Source: Limnoperna fortunei
Lineage: Eukaryota; Mollusca; Bivalvia; Mytilida; Modiolidae
Length of the DNA stretch: 64,000 nucleotides
Reading direction: 5' to 3'
Assembly: GCA_944474755.1 (NCBI GenBank)
Contig: OX104118.1
Span: 76,091,865 to 76,155,864 of the forward strand
Of this stretch, positions 33,401 to 45,130 are shown piece after piece. The translations under genes were made by a program, and so were the position numbers. How positions within the stretch are numbered: the first letter of the stretch is position 1; the number at the start of each line of letters is the position of its first letter. Under the pieces are notes generated by a model. That model ran no database searches. It saw only the letters and a program-made list of their open reading frames with translations, and was not told the origin of the DNA.

Positions 33401-36400
33401 ATATCATTTGTTTTGTTATAAAAAGGTGTTTAGAAATAATTGTCATGTTTCTTTTTCTTATTTGTTTATTTTAGTGGGACATTAATCGACCACAGTCCAT
33501 AGGAACATTTACAGGGCATGAATACATAGTGTACTCTGTAAGATGGTCACCACATATCCCTGGATGCTTTGCATCAGCTTCAGGTTTGTGTTTTATGTGG
33601 CATATTTTGTTCACACAATTAAGATATAAGTTTAAGCATAAACATGTATGCATACATCACATATTAAAATATTTTTTATCACAATGCAATTAAATTACCG
33701 GTAATAAATATGAAACAATTGAAGTCAAAACAGAAATAGTTATATATTGTTAGTTCAGAAGAGGAAAACATGACTTGAGTACGTAATAAGATACTTTATA
33801 TAATGTCCTCAGCAGATTGGATATTACCTTGATGGTGTGCTTCACTCAAGTCTTAGACAAGGATTGTCAGTTTTCCTGTTGAAGGTCAAGGGCTTTCACT
33901 TAAAATGTCATCATTTTATTTTCGTGTTATTTGGTTGTAGGAGATCAGACATTGAGAATTTGGGATGTACGAAAACCAGACCTTTCTACAAATATAATCC
34001 CTGCTCATAATGCAGAAATCCTCACATGTGATTGGTCAAAATATGATCAGGTAAAAAATGTTACATAAACTGTCTAATCATCATATTATAAATGCACATA
34101 TGAGATTTCTTATATAATAATCATGTACAACTCATGTGGTAATACAATAAAATTCTCTGTAAAAGAGAATACCCAGTGTGTATATAGATTTAATAGACAT
34201 AAGACCCACTTGAGGCATCCCAGGAAACCGAATTGCAACATGTTTTTTGTCAGTTGCTATTTAATTGATTACATTTAAAATCACTTTGTAGTTACTTCTG
34301 TTTTATTGCTGTTAAATAAAATCGTCCTAAGACTTCATTTATGGTAAGTAATTATATAATTGTATTTATCCATAATGATCAGTTTTAAAAAGTACCAGAC
34401 AACTAGACTATCTTTAAAAGATATCTGGACAGTCTTTAATGATTGACTACCTGTAATATCTAATAATTTTTCTTTAAATGCAGATTGAATTTTGATAGTG
34501 TAGAAATGTACTTCACATGGTCCTCTACACAAGTTTTAGTTTTTGGTTCTGATTCTAAATGGAAGATGGCCATACCATGGCTTATCATGAGACCCTATGT
34601 AAATTCAAACAGCTTCTTCTCAGTTACTGTCCTATAGATTTATTCCAAATAATGTACAAAAACAAATCAGGATAGGTTTCTATTATTTTTTTAGTTTTTG
34701 GTACTGATTGAAAATTAAATATGGATACCAGGGCTGTTAAAGCATTTTGATATGTCTGAAATTTTCTACCGACAACATTCTTGGCAGGGTGAATTGTGTG
34801 TTTGTAGAAAATGTAGCTCAGATGGTCCAATACTAAGTATGAATTTGTAGTGACAAGTCTAAATTTATGATGTACACCATTATGGAATAGGAATTTTTAG
34901 TTTTACATAGAACTTATGCGAAAACAAACTTCTTCTCAGAAAAAATTTAAACATTTAAACCAAATTAGACAGAAAATAAGTCGCTTTATTAAATAAACTT
35001 TTGGACCATTTTAAAGTTCTCCATAATAACACATGCATGAAAGGTTTGGTATTCTACAAACGTGTGTTGTAAATGTCAGTATAAGTACCAATTATTATTT
35101 GTTTATTATTTCCATTTCAGAATATTGTGTTTACTGGTAGTGTTGATTGTTTGATCAGAGGATGGGATATTAGAAATTCCAGGGGACCAGTCTGTGAACT
35201 GAATGGTCACCAGTATGCTGTCAGAAGAATTAAGGTACCTCATCAACACAGGAAAATCATCTGATCAGAGTTTGCAATTACATGAATGTAGATGAATTCA
35301 TTATTTACTGAATTGAAATCTGTGTTTAAGTAGACTGTAAATTATGTTGTAAGAACATCGAAATGATTTAGTTTTCAAAATATTTTGTCAGTTGTGGTAC
35401 CATAGTGTATATATAATTGGTCTTGTTGGTATGAAAAATGTAAATCAGTTATAATTCTACACATTCTGTAAAGAAATAATTATCTCCCTTGTACATTCAA
35501 CAAAATTATCCTATCAGTGTAAAATACTTAAAGAAATAGACATCAAGTCCAAACAAATAAGTACTGTTCAACATACTGCATAAAATAGCAATGTTTCTAT
35601 AATAAGCATCTCAATCTTTTTGAAAGATGTAAACAAGCACCTGTCATTGGTGAGTAAATTAATGACTGATGACATGTCTCTAAGCTTTATTATTCAAATC
35701 AATTTAATCTATTTAATTAATAAATGTACAATTTGAACTGGGGAAACAGAATAGTTGTGTATTATTATGGCATCACAACATTTTTATACTCTAACTCTGT
35801 GTGGAATTTTAATATGCCTGTCTATGTTTGTTTGATGTTTAATGCCACTTTCAGCAATTTTTCAGCTATTTCATGGGGGTCCAGTTTTTATTGGGGTAGG
35901 AAGTTGGAGTACCCAGAAAAAACCCTGACCTGCGGCATGAAAACTGGCAATGCTTGTCAATTAAGTGTGGCGTCGAGAACACCCTGCCCGCAGTGAGACT
36001 CAAACCTGCAAGACCACATGATCAATAGTAGACAAACCTTAATCAACGAGGCCCCCCTGTCTATGATGATTGTATTATGGTACACAAATGTATGTCTGTA
36101 CATCATCCAAATGTCACACTATATACAGTTGTTGTTTATGTTAGCCTCATGGTCTGTACACATTTTGATAAATTTCTGATTTTTGGTTATAGAGTTATGG
36201 GACTTTGTTCGTGAAAAAAAGAGGGATTTTTTTAGTTTTCAGACTCAAACTTAAAATCTGGTATCAATTTTTTTTATAATTTTCATGAATTATTTATTTT
36301 GATAGATGTGAGCCTCCTGTCATATTTTGGCAAAATTTATAAAAAGTTTTTTAAAATTTGTTCTGAACAAAAGGGGATTGTTTTAAGACTTGAAATTTGA

Positions 36401-39400
36401 AAAAAGCTGTCATCAATTTTCTTGAATTTGGTGCATTATTGATATTGATACATGTGATTATATCTAATAAATGCAGATAGAACTATGCATTCATATATAG
36501 CTCATGTCCTTATCATCTGACGGGTGTATCATTCACTCATGGCACAGCAGATAGAAGTATGCATCCATATATAGCTCATGTCCTTATCATCTGACGGGTG
36601 TATCATTCACTCATGGCACAGCAGATAGAACTATGCATCCATATATAGCTCATGTCCTTATCATCTGACAGGTGTATCATTCACTCATGGCACAGCAGAT
36701 AGAAGTATGCATCCATATATAGCTCATGTCCTTATCATCTGACGGGTGTATCATTCACTCATGGCACAGCAGATAGAACTATGCATCCATATATAGCTCA
36801 TGTCCTTATCATCTGACGGGTGTATCATTCACTCATGGCACAGCAGATAGAAGTATGCATCCATATATAGCTCATGTCCTTATCATCTGACGGGTGTATC
36901 ATTCACTCATGGCACAGCAGATAGAACTATGCATCCATATATAGCTCATGTCCTTATCATCTGACGGGTGTATCATTCACTCATGGCACAGCAGATAGAA
37001 CTATGCATCCATATATAGCTCATGTCCTTATCATCTGACGGGTGTATCATGCACTCATGGCACAGCAGTTTATATGTTTTTGGGATCAAAATACAGAGTA
37101 CACCATATCCAGACATTACCTTATCAAATTTACTAGTGTTTGCATGATGGATCCAATTGCATGTCAGCAGATCAATACCCTGTTGGCACAAAAGATTTCA
37201 CTTCTTCCATGAAGTATGTGGGGTGTGTTCTGTTTTTTCAGTCTTGTAAATTTTAATGACCTATGCCTCGAAATATCATGCTGGACACCACATAATTCCT
37301 TAGTGAAATATTCAGGGCATGAGGGTAATAGGAATGGATTCTGTTGACCTTAAGAACAAGCTCATCTCTGCCTTATCTAGTATTACAGTAAGATGGCTGT
37401 CATGTCTGGTTTACCCAGTTCTCTCCCATTGATCATATTCATTTATAAGTGAACAGTTATTTTATGACTTCCCTTATATTTATTTCATTATTTCAATAAA
37501 ATCTTTCCATTTTCATCAAGGGAAGACAATACTGTTATGGCATGAAAATTTGTATTTTTAACTTTTTTATATATATATTTTGTATAATTGTAGACATCAC
37601 CATTTCACAAAGAGCTACTTCTCTCATGCTCCTATGATTTTACTGTGAGGTAAGAAAAGATTGTCTATCTGATATTCACAAACTGTGAGGTAAGCATAGC
37701 TTCTCTATCAGATATCCAGAATTTATTTTGAGTTAAGTATAAGTTCTCTATCTGATATCCACAGAGTGTACTGTGAGGTAAGTTTAGGTTCTCTATCTTA
37801 TATTCACAGTTAACTGTGAGGTAAGCATAGCTTCTCTAAATTTTGCCTTATTATACAGACCACTCGTAAGAGAGGGGACTATATTGCAATCACCTTGTCT
37901 ATTTGTCCGTCTTGTCTGTCCATCTGGTAAAACTTTTGTAACAGATTTCTCAGTTCTACTGAAGTGATTAATTTCAAATTTGGTGCACAGCTTTAGCATG
38001 ATGAGTTGTACCATGCCTACCCTTTCAAGGTCAGTCAGTTATCTACTTCCTGTTTTTCGAGTGGACTTAGACTGTTGCAAGGGTCAAAATAGGAAAATTT
38101 TTCGTAACAGATTTCTTGGCTTCTACTTAAAGGATTTACTTTAAATTTGGTGCACAGCTTAATGAGTTGTACAGTGTCCCGTTTCTAGGTCAGTCAGTTA
38201 TCTACTTCCTATTTTCCGAGCCAAAAAATGGTCGAGGGGGTATACTAAGAACGACTTAGTGCTTGCTGGTCCATGTATTTAAACTGCTTGACTGGTGTGG
38301 AAAAAATAGTTCTCGTCACTAGTGAAAATGCAGTCCTCAGCAGTTGATTGGTTTAAAATAATAAGGTCATGATAAGAACTATTGACATCATAAACGAAAC
38401 ACCTACCATTTACATCGTATTAAAGTCATGAACATACAAATGGGGTTAGGAGAATTTGTACTTCATTTCACAAATTTACTACTTTTTCAAATTAGAGAAA
38501 CAGAATCTTACATAAGTAATCTTGGATTATCATATTTCTCCAATCTCTATATTAAAATTTTGGAAATAATCCACCGTACCAATGTAAGATCCTATATTTC
38601 TCTATCTGATATCCGCAGGCAAACAATCTCTATTAAGCATAGGTTCTCAATCTGATATCCAGAGTTTACTGTGACATAAATATAGGTTCTATGATATCCA
38701 CACAGTTTACTGGGAGGTAAGCATAGGTTCTATGATATCCACACAGTTTACTGGGAGGTAAGCATAGGTTCTATATGTGATATCCACACAGTTTACTGGG
38801 AGGTAAGCATAGGTTCTATATGTGATATCCACACAGTTTACTGGGAGGTAAGCATAGGTTCTATGATATCCACACAGTTTACTGGGAGGTAAGCATAGGT
38901 TCTATATGTGATATCCACACAGTTTACTGGGAGGTAAGCATAGGTTCTATGATATCCACACAGTTTACTGGGAGGTAAGCATAGGTTCTATATGTGATAT
39001 CCACACAGTTTACTGGGAGGTAAGCATAGGTTCTATATGTGATATCCACACAGTTTACTGGGAGGTAAGCATAGGTTCTATATCTGATATCCACACAGTT
39101 TACTGGGAGGTAATCATAGGTTCTATGATATCCACACAGTTTACTGGGAGGTAAGCATAGGTTCTATATCTGATATCCACACAGTTTACTGGGAGGTAAG
39201 CATAGGTTCTATATCTGATATCCACACAGTTTACTGGGAGGTAAGCATAGGTTCTATATGTAATATCCACACAGTTTACTGGGAGGTAAGCATATAAGGT
39301 TCTATATCTGATATCCACACAGTTTACTGGGAGGTAAGCATAGGTTCTATGATATCCACACAGTTTACTGGGAGGTAAGCATAGGTTCTATGATACCCAC

Positions 39401-40371
39401 ACAGTTTACTGGGAGGTAAGCAAAGGTTCTATATCTGATATCCTCACAGTTTACTGGGAGGTAAGCATAGGTTCTATATGTGATATCCACACAGTTTACT
39501 GGGAGGTAAGCATAGGTTCTATATCTGATATCCACACAGTTTACTTGGAGGTAAGCATAGGTTCTATGATATCCACACAGTTTACTGGGAGGTAAGTATA
39601 GGTTCTATATGTGATATCCACACAGTTTACTGGGATGTAAGCATAGGTTCTATATCTGATATCCACAGATTTTTTTGTGAGATAAGTTTGTTTTTTTTGT
39701 TTGAATGGTGTTTAATGCCACAGCAATTTTTCGCTGTATCATGGCATCCAGTTTTCATTGGCAGACGAAGCCAGAGTATCCGGAGAAATCTCCCAAACTG
39801 TGGTAGTACAACTGGCAATCCTTGTTAATTAGGATTGGAGACAAGTACTATGAGTTTTTGCAGTTAACAGCAAATGCCAGTTTGATACGGTAAAAATATA
39901 AATATTGAGATCATAGAAAGAGAAATACATGCAATCAATATATGATTACAGATGCACTTATAAGAATGTGTCTTTGGAGAAGAAGTTACCTATTTTTTCT
40001 TAATACAATTTAAAACAGGATGACATATTCTTTCAACAAGGTTGAATTTATATTAAATATACAAAAATTTGTTTTATGTTCTTGTATTATAAATAAATCA
40101 TATGTACAATCTTTCACTTATCACAAAATCTCCATGAACAAATCATATTTTTGTGCCTGGTCCTTAACATAATGACTACAAATACTGACCTATTTCTTCC
40201 AGAACATGGAATATAAGTCATCCTACTCCCCTAGAGACAATAGAACATCACACAGAGTTTGTGTATGGTATAGACCACAATATACATAACCCTGGACAAG
40301 TTGTTGACTGTGCCTGGGATGAAATGGTCCGAGTCTACACAGCTAAATCACTGTTGTCTGGACTGAGATAA
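27386..40371 (+). CDS. PEX7: PEX7, peroxisomal PTS2 import receptor, complete, nine exons
   Basis: Cytosolic WD40 receptor that binds the N-terminal PTS2 signal of matrix enzymes and delivers them to the peroxisomal docking complex, with PEX5L as co-receptor in animals. Exons: 27386–27488, 31041–31213, 31989–32024, 32669–32746, 33475–33583, 33941–34050, 35121–35234, 37594–37649, 40203–40371 (TAA at 40369–40371). The joined CDS is 948 nt, 315 aa (human 323). It aligns to human PEX7 throughout: [82 protein letters not shown] dipeptides recur as expected of a β-propeller. All phases agree. Oddities: an apparent GC–AG intron 1, a 36-nt exon 3, and large arrays in introns 7 and 8. Confidence 0.97.
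27655..28015. mobile_element. MITE, diverged copy
   Basis: Same family and orientation as 28583–28948. Shared segments include TGCGAGCATC at the left end, TTTTAATTTTATC and GATAGCTCAGCTACCATCTG. The right terminus has decayed (TGTAGCTCCCA). Confidence 0.7.
28583..28948. mobile_element. MITE with TTAA target duplication
   Basis: A 366-bp element with TGCGAGCATCG at one end and CGATGCTCGCTA at the other, precisely flanked by TTAA (28579–28582 and 28949–28952). A TTAA duplication indicates piggyBac- or Kolobok-type mobilisation. No ORF. Confidence 0.85.
29216..29405 (-). mobile_element. tRNA-related SINE copy
   Basis: Minus-strand copy of the family at 22681. The plus strand shows ATTGATCATGTAGTCTGTCA, then AGGCTTCCTCCCACCAATAA and CCATGATATATCTGAA. 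Confidence 0.65.
30746..30802 (-). mobile_element. SINE fragment
   Basis: GGGCTTCCTCCCCCAATAAA and CGCCATGATATAGCTGAAAG match the middle of the SINE family in minus orientation. Confidence 0.55.
30982..31004 (+). repeat. (GT)n microsatellite before PEX7 exon 2
   Basis: About ten GT dinucleotides end 36 bp upstream of the exon-2 acceptor, close to the expected branch-point/polypyrimidine zone. Confidence 0.85.
31041..31213 (+). CDS. PEX7: PEX7 exon 2
   Basis: Acceptor TATATTTCAG and donor GTAGAG. It encodes [34 protein letters not shown] and [15 protein letters not shown], the end of the first blade and the whole first canonical WD repeat. Confidence 0.96.
31515..31600 (+). repeat. Short fragment of the LINE 3'-end family
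   Basis: CTATCTGCCACCTGGAGACA and GGACAGCTCTGTGG resemble CTATCCGCCACCTGGGGACA and GGGCAGATCTGTGGG inside 50525–50945. It lies in PEX7 intron 2. Confidence 0.45.
31989..32024 (+). CDS. PEX7: PEX7 exon 3 (36-nt microexon)
   Basis: Acceptor TTATTATTAG and donor GTAAGA. It encodes only [12 protein letters not shown] (human GPLQVYKEHAQE). It is phase 0 at both ends, so skipping it would delete 12 residues without a frameshift. Confidence 0.94.
32110..32338 (+). mobile_element. tRNA-related SINE copy
   Basis: A diverged plus-strand copy with AGCAATTTTTCAGCTAAATC, GAACCCAAGACC and a terminal GAGGGCCC. It lies in PEX7 intron 3. Confidence 0.6.
32669..32746 (+). CDS. PEX7: PEX7 exon 4
   Basis: Acceptor TGTATTATAG and donor GTAGGG. 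It encodes [20 protein letters not shown] and DRLIKL (human [26 protein letters not shown]). Confidence 0.96.
33246..33325 (+). repeat. Three-copy 26-bp tandem repeat
   Basis: ACATACATGGGAACCAGT and a following ACAACAAA are repeated three times in PEX7 intron 4. Confidence 0.85.
33475..33583 (+). CDS. PEX7: PEX7 exon 5
   Basis: Acceptor GTTTATTTTAG and donor GTTTGT. It begins with the Trp-Asp completing the previous blade and encodes [20 protein letters not shown], then GCFASAS. Confidence 0.96.
33941..34050 (+). CDS. PEX7: PEX7 exon 6
   Basis: Acceptor TTGGTTGTAG and donor GTAAAA. It encodes [20 protein letters not shown], then [16 protein letters not shown]; a complete WD blade junction. 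Confidence 0.96.
35121..35234 (+). CDS. PEX7: PEX7 exon 7
   Basis: Acceptor TTCCATTTCAG and donor GTACCT. It encodes [20 protein letters not shown], then [18 protein letters not shown] (human ELLGHTYAIRRVK). Confidence 0.96.
35823..36058 (+). mobile_element. tRNA-related SINE copy
   Basis: One of the best-preserved copies: GTTTAATGCCACTTTCAGCA head, TCCAGTTTTTATTGGGG body, GAGACTCAAACCTGCAAGACC tRNA-like part and a final GAGGCCCCCC. Confidence 0.75.
36473..37070 (+). repeat. 74-bp tandem array, eight units, in PEX7 intron 7
   Basis: Units contain TATGCATCCATATATAGCTC and CATCTGACGGGTGTATCATT. They differ mainly at one site, GAACTATG or GAAGTATG, in the order C-G-C-G-C-G-C-C. This implies growth by amplification of a 148-bp dimer. 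Confidence 0.95.
37594..37649 (+). CDS. PEX7: PEX7 exon 8
   Basis: Acceptor ATAATTGTAG and donor GTAAGA. It encodes [18 protein letters not shown] plus two bases of Arg260 (human [18 protein letters not shown]). The last bases, TTTTACTGTGAG and the donor, are the apparent template of the intronic array downstream. Confidence 0.95.
37644..37850 (+). repeat. Degenerate copies of the exon-8 donor region
   Basis: After the genuine donor, ACTGTGAGGTAAG recurs at about 37683, 37769 and 37815, spaced by TCTATCTGATATCCACAGA-like sequence. These look like early, diverged copies of the array at 38590–39670. Confidence 0.8.
37852..38270 (+). repeat. Interspersed repeat with internal ~180-bp duplication
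   Basis: Two copies share GTAACAGATTTCT, AAATTTGGTGCACAGCTT and GGTCAGTCAGTTATCTACTT. The block splits the degenerate donor repeats from the main array. Confidence 0.7.
38590..39670 (+). repeat. 41/46-bp minisatellite of splice-site-like units in PEX7 intron 8
   Basis: About 22 well-preserved units plus edge variants. A unit reads TTTACTGGGAG, then GTAAGCATAGGTTCTAT, an optional 5-bp ATCTG/ATGTG-type insert, then GATATCCACACAG. Short (41-bp) and long (46-bp) units are interspersed. Nearly every unit keeps an AG/GTAAG donor consensus and a preceding CACAG acceptor-like end. Confidence 0.95.
39690..39890 (+). mobile_element. tRNA-related SINE copy
   Basis: GTTTGAATGGTGTTTAATGC head and TCCAGTTTTCATTGGCAGA body, with a decayed 3' part. 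It is inserted at the right edge of the minisatellite. Confidence 0.65.
40203..40371 (+). CDS. PEX7: PEX7 exon 9 and stop codon
   Basis: Acceptor TTTCTTCCAG. It encodes [20 protein letters not shown], then [20 protein letters not shown] and ends SLLSGLR. The human C-terminus DCSWDETIKIYDP aligns with [13 protein letters not shown]. The stop is TAA. Confidence 0.96.
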
Positions 40372-40545
40372 CGACACATAAAAATCTAAGACTATAGTCA
40401 GATAGACATTTGGAAGGACAAATGAGAACTGCACTTTGTATTTAATGGTCTGACAGTCCGAGTCTTTATGGGAGTCATTCTTGTATGGTATAGAAATCAG
40501 GAAAAATTACAAGGCATACTTGGAATTAAAAAGCCAAATAGTACA

Positions 40546-40551
40546 AATAAA
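40546..40551 (+). terminator. First AATAAA downstream of PEX7
   Basis: A canonical polyadenylation hexamer 175 nt after the stop. Others occur further on (for example near 41367 and 42773), so the true 3' end is uncertain. Confidence 0.45.
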
Positions 40552-41240
40552 TTCAATGGGTAAAATTATTGACATTGCAATGACAATGTTGTTCGATGAC
40601 TAAAAATATGTTTGTGTAATTTTTGGAGCAAAATTTGCTATATATAAAAATGTCATTTTTTTTGTCATACATTATAAACAACATCATTGTAAATCTATGA
40701 AAAAAATGCTCATTTTCTTAGTTATAACAGACTTGTTGACATAATATAACTCATCATCTCATCTATAATCGCTCAGATTTGTTGATAGTAAAATTCTGAC
40801 AAGACATAGGCTTGTGAAAGCTTTCAATACAATTTTCCATTTATATTAAAATTTACATTTACAAGGGAGATAACTCCCAACATATGATTGATCAGTGCTG
40901 ATTTCAAAACTTGTCCAAGATACTATTGATATAATTTGATATAAATTTCATAGTTATCTGGCAAGAAATGTAAACACAAGAGCAATAACAATCCTTATTG
41001 CTGGATGGATGCTCTAGATTTTTTGTTCTCACAACATGTTGTGGCAGGGGACAAAAAGGACAAAACACATAAAAATATCAAACACTTCAATTTCTTTATA
41101 TGGAATAAGAGATAAAAACAAACAGATGAACACTGTATAAATTTTCATCCACATATGCTTACTGGAGATATACATTGTTTTGTAAGAGTTACCTTTCTTG
41201 AATTAAAAAACATAAATACCGATTATTCCCACTATTATAC

Positions 41241-41354
41241 AATTAATGACATTGATATAGGTCGCTATCAGGATTTATCAGCCAGAGAAAATGAATATAC
41301 ATTTTTGAGGGCTGATAAATCCTGACAGGGACCGTATATCAAAGTCATTAATTG
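41241..41354. repeat. Palindromic foldback element
   Basis: ACAATTAATGAC with CAGGATTTATCAGCC on the left is mirrored by GGCTGATAAATCCTG and GTCATTAATTGT on the right, with a ~25-bp loop. Transcripts would form a strong hairpin. Confidence 0.8.
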
Positions 41355-41355
41355 T

Positions 41356-41857
41356 TTTATTACATGAATAAAACTCCATCTCCAGAGAATGCCTTTTCTA
41401 CTGGTGCACCTACTTACATTTTGTAATTTTTATAATGCTAGTTACCCTTAATATTTTTTATTTAATACTTTATTTTTATATCAATTTGCTGATAATCCTG
41501 ATATTCCAGTTTCAAATATTGAGAAGAGTATAAATGAATCAATATATCTCAGAGCCAACGTTTCTCCCATTTGTTGTTGACACGCACGATGTATGCGTAG
41601 CAGACGTCAATGAATTACAATACAATTAATACAATCGATTTGATTGGATGAATGAAATTATTAAGACAGCTATTCTGATTGGCTAAAACATAAAAACCAG
41701 GTCAATATTGGATTCCGCTTGACTACTATGCTGTGGAATCGTGCCGCGTACAAACATTTTACCGGTATGTAATTTTAGTACTGTTGCGATTATCATGACC
41801 AGAAAGTTGTTTTTAAAACCAATCAAAAACACGCAAAATTCTATTCATGTAATAAAA
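41356..41857. mobile_element. Possible ~500-bp TIR element
   Basis: TATTACATGAATA at the left is mirrored by TATTCATGTAATA at the right. The interior has no ORF and no target duplication was established. Confidence 0.4.
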
Positions 41858-44489
41858 AATATTTGTGACTGTATATTTCATGTGATGTTAATGTGAAACT
41901 AGTCTTGTTGAAAAACCAGATTTTTCTGCATTAAATGTCATGTAGATTTGGTAGTTATAAATGACTGATTTCCATGATAGACTGGGTATATCTCATGACA
42001 GATTTAAATGACATATGATATATTATTTATTTTTCTTGCAAGAGTGGTTATTTTATTTGACTTGGAGTGTGAATGTTTTAATAAGTCTTAAAAGAATCTA
42101 GACTGAATATTTGTACTGAAGAACTTCCCGGAGATAATGATGATGAATTGATGACGTAATTTTTTGTAAGGCTAGATACACTGTATGATTGAGTGTGAGA
42201 GTGTGTTATGATTGAATGCCTAGATCTTTTGTGATTGAATTTTCAGAGAGATTTGATCATGTTTATGACTGAATGTGTTTAAAGAATTGATAATTATTTT
42301 TGCTGTAATGCTATTTTAATGTGAAAATTCACTAGGAGAATGAATCTTTTTATGACTGAAATTTCTGTGAGACTGGATTTTTTCTGAATTAACAAAAAAG
42401 AGTAACTTAACAATTGTTGTGGCTGGATGTTTTTGTTATTGAAAATTAAGAAAGATTGAGTTAATTTTACCATAAAATTTAATTCTTGTATTTGATTATA
42501 TTTTTATTACTGATGAATTTCCTGATATGTAAGATCTTGATGACTGATTTATTTGAAAGACTGGATAATTTGTATGGTTGAATTTGTTTGTTGAAAGTAA
42601 ATAATTATTACCGTTGTATATCTTGATATTTTTTGTTAGTGAACTTCTTTGAACAACATTGATATATGTTTGATGATCAATTTAAATATTATAACATACA
42701 GTAAATTATTCCTTTGCATGTCTTCATTCTTATTCTGGTAGTTTCTTTATTTTCTGTGATTGTTTACAGTAAATAAATATTTTTATAATACAAAAAATTC
42801 CACTTGATCTATTCTGTTGTCACATTTATCTAGAAAAATTATAGTATATATTTTCCCTTCAATGTGTACTGCTGATAATGTCAGCAACAACATACTTGCA
42901 TTTTTTACAAAATTGTTTGGGTCAGTATGTAAATTACTAATAAAGTCAGTAACAAGGTACTGCCATTCATCACTGAATTTATTGGGTCAATAGGTAAATC
43001 AGTAACAACATACTGGCATTGATCTTATTTTATTTTTGCCATTAAAAAAAATCCTTATTTGTCTCTAAAAAAAACACCAGGCCAATTAAGGTGAACCTTT
43101 GCATGAATCATCTTTAGTGTCTCTAAACATTTTGTTGATTGTACAAACATGGTTCTGTGGCTAAAAATAGATTGTTTGTTGTAATATTTTTTAAGTCACA
43201 TTCAGCAATTTTTCAACTATATCAAGACATTCAGTTTTTAATGAATCCCATTACCATAGATAGGAAAATGGATAAAAATAGAACAAAGGTGTACATTGCA
43301 AGTAACTATCTCTTATCTTGGACAATGTTATATTGAATAGAGAAAATCTGGCAGGGACCAAAAAGGCTCCAACAATGTCCATCTCCCACCAATTTAGACT
43401 GAAATTGTCTGAGTACCCTTTATAGGAGTTACTGCCCTTAGAACACTATTTTTGGCCAATTTAAACATTTTTGCCTATTAAATTATTTATGAATGGGGAT
43501 TTTTATCAAGTGACGTGAAACCGTGATGTAACACGAAAGGTCTTATGTTAAAGACGCACAGATTAGGTGTGATTAATTAAAAACAAAATTCAATCAAATT
43601 GACCTGATCAACATTTCTATTGATGCCTTATATAATGTATTTCCCTTTCATAACTATTTTTTCACATTTGCTATTTTTGCTATTAATAAGAGAACTATAC
43701 TAGATTATTTTAATATATCATTTTTTTCATATGACTGCGAAGACAAGATTGATAACCAGCCAAATTGCTTCAGCCACTTTAGGGTTTTGGCCCTTTATTT
43801 ATACAAAAAATGGCAAAATTTGACTTGTCCACTCTGTAACTCAAACAGTTGTTGTCCGATCTTCATGAAACTTGGTAAAAATGTTTATGCACTATAAAAA
43901 CTATCTTATTTCTTGTAAAGTTCACTTAAATGCCATATAGAATTTAAAGAGAGTGACCAATCAGAATTATATTTAAAATTCGGTGTAATCGTGTAATTTT
44001 GACTAATTGCGAGTTGATTAACAGACTTATCTGCTTTTAACAGGTTGTCAATTAAAGTTCAGCCAGATTAACAAAAGGTGCTAATTGAACAATTTTTCTT
44101 CTATTTTGATGTAACATAACTTGGCCTGAGGTATACGATAGGAATTTAAGAATAATCACTTAAACAAGTAGATTAAGCGTAATGTGGAAAATACATGTAT
44201 AAACCTTTGCTAACTATACAATAAATAATAACTTCAATTATGAATACTGAAATTGACATGATAGGTGAAATATACAACTTGTTTTCAATTACACGATGCG
44301 ACTAATAATTACCGTCTCCCATGTAAAGCTACAATTATCAATTCTTGATGTGCAAAATGTGTAGGTCATAGTATCAATGAGGGGGCAGTGTGGACTCGTT
44401 TGTGGACATGTCCTTAGGTTACATCTCTTAGAGATGTTGCTTATATGCGTTCCTTCAAGTCATCAGAGATGGTAATGCCCAAGTTGGTG

Positions 44490-44725
44490 TTTGCTTGTTA
44501 TAGAGTAGCTAGGTTATAGAAGTGGCTGCTTTTTTTAAAACGAACGCTAAGTATATAACATTTTGTGGTGTTGAATTTCATTCCGCAAATTTAGGCACAT
44601 ATTTTAAGATTCGTAGGTACCTCGAGGAGTATTTCGTGATCTTTCTTGGTAATGATTTTACCGTGCAAGAGGCAGTCATCATCAAATAGCCGAGTGGGAT
44701 TTGACGTTGGGTAAATTGTTCCATT
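44490..44725 (-). pseudogene. Reverse-transcriptase remnant of a non-LTR retrotransposon
   Basis: The minus strand reads SNPTRLFDDDCLLHGKI around 44710–44650. This matches the RLFADDCLLYR-type catalytic motif of LINE reverse transcriptases, with the first residue of the ADD box changed. Stops follow within ~40 codons. It is a dead fragment. Confidence 0.6.
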
Positions 44726-45130
44726 CCAATGATTTGAAATTAATTAGAAAAAGCAAAGAAACTGACCAAACAACAAAAGCCTTAAGTCATGGGACAATCA
44801 TTACTCCAAATTCAGATAAAACAAAAACATAAGCACAAGAAACGGTCCGTGAGAAATCCAAGCCTACTACAAACCACGGGTGCACTCAGGTGTTCTTGAA
44901 AAGTAAGCACTGCTGGTCGAGTTACTGTCACATCAATGTGTCCTAGGGGACTTTAAAATCTAGGAAGATGAAAGTTTACCTATTACTCTGCAAAAATGTC
45001 TGATCGTATTAGAGAGATGAATGTAAGTCCATCAATCAATTCGCCGTGACATTCTACTATGGATAATGGTCATCGTTATAATGGGAAGGAACCAGTAGAC
45101 TCGATGTCGGAATAATTCATCTTAGTATGT

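Noticed and set aside
39100..39318. 72-codon repetitive minus-strand frame (Tyr-Leu-Pro-Val-Asn-Cys repeats)
   Set aside because: It arises from the intron 8 minisatellite, antisense to PEX7, with no independent support.
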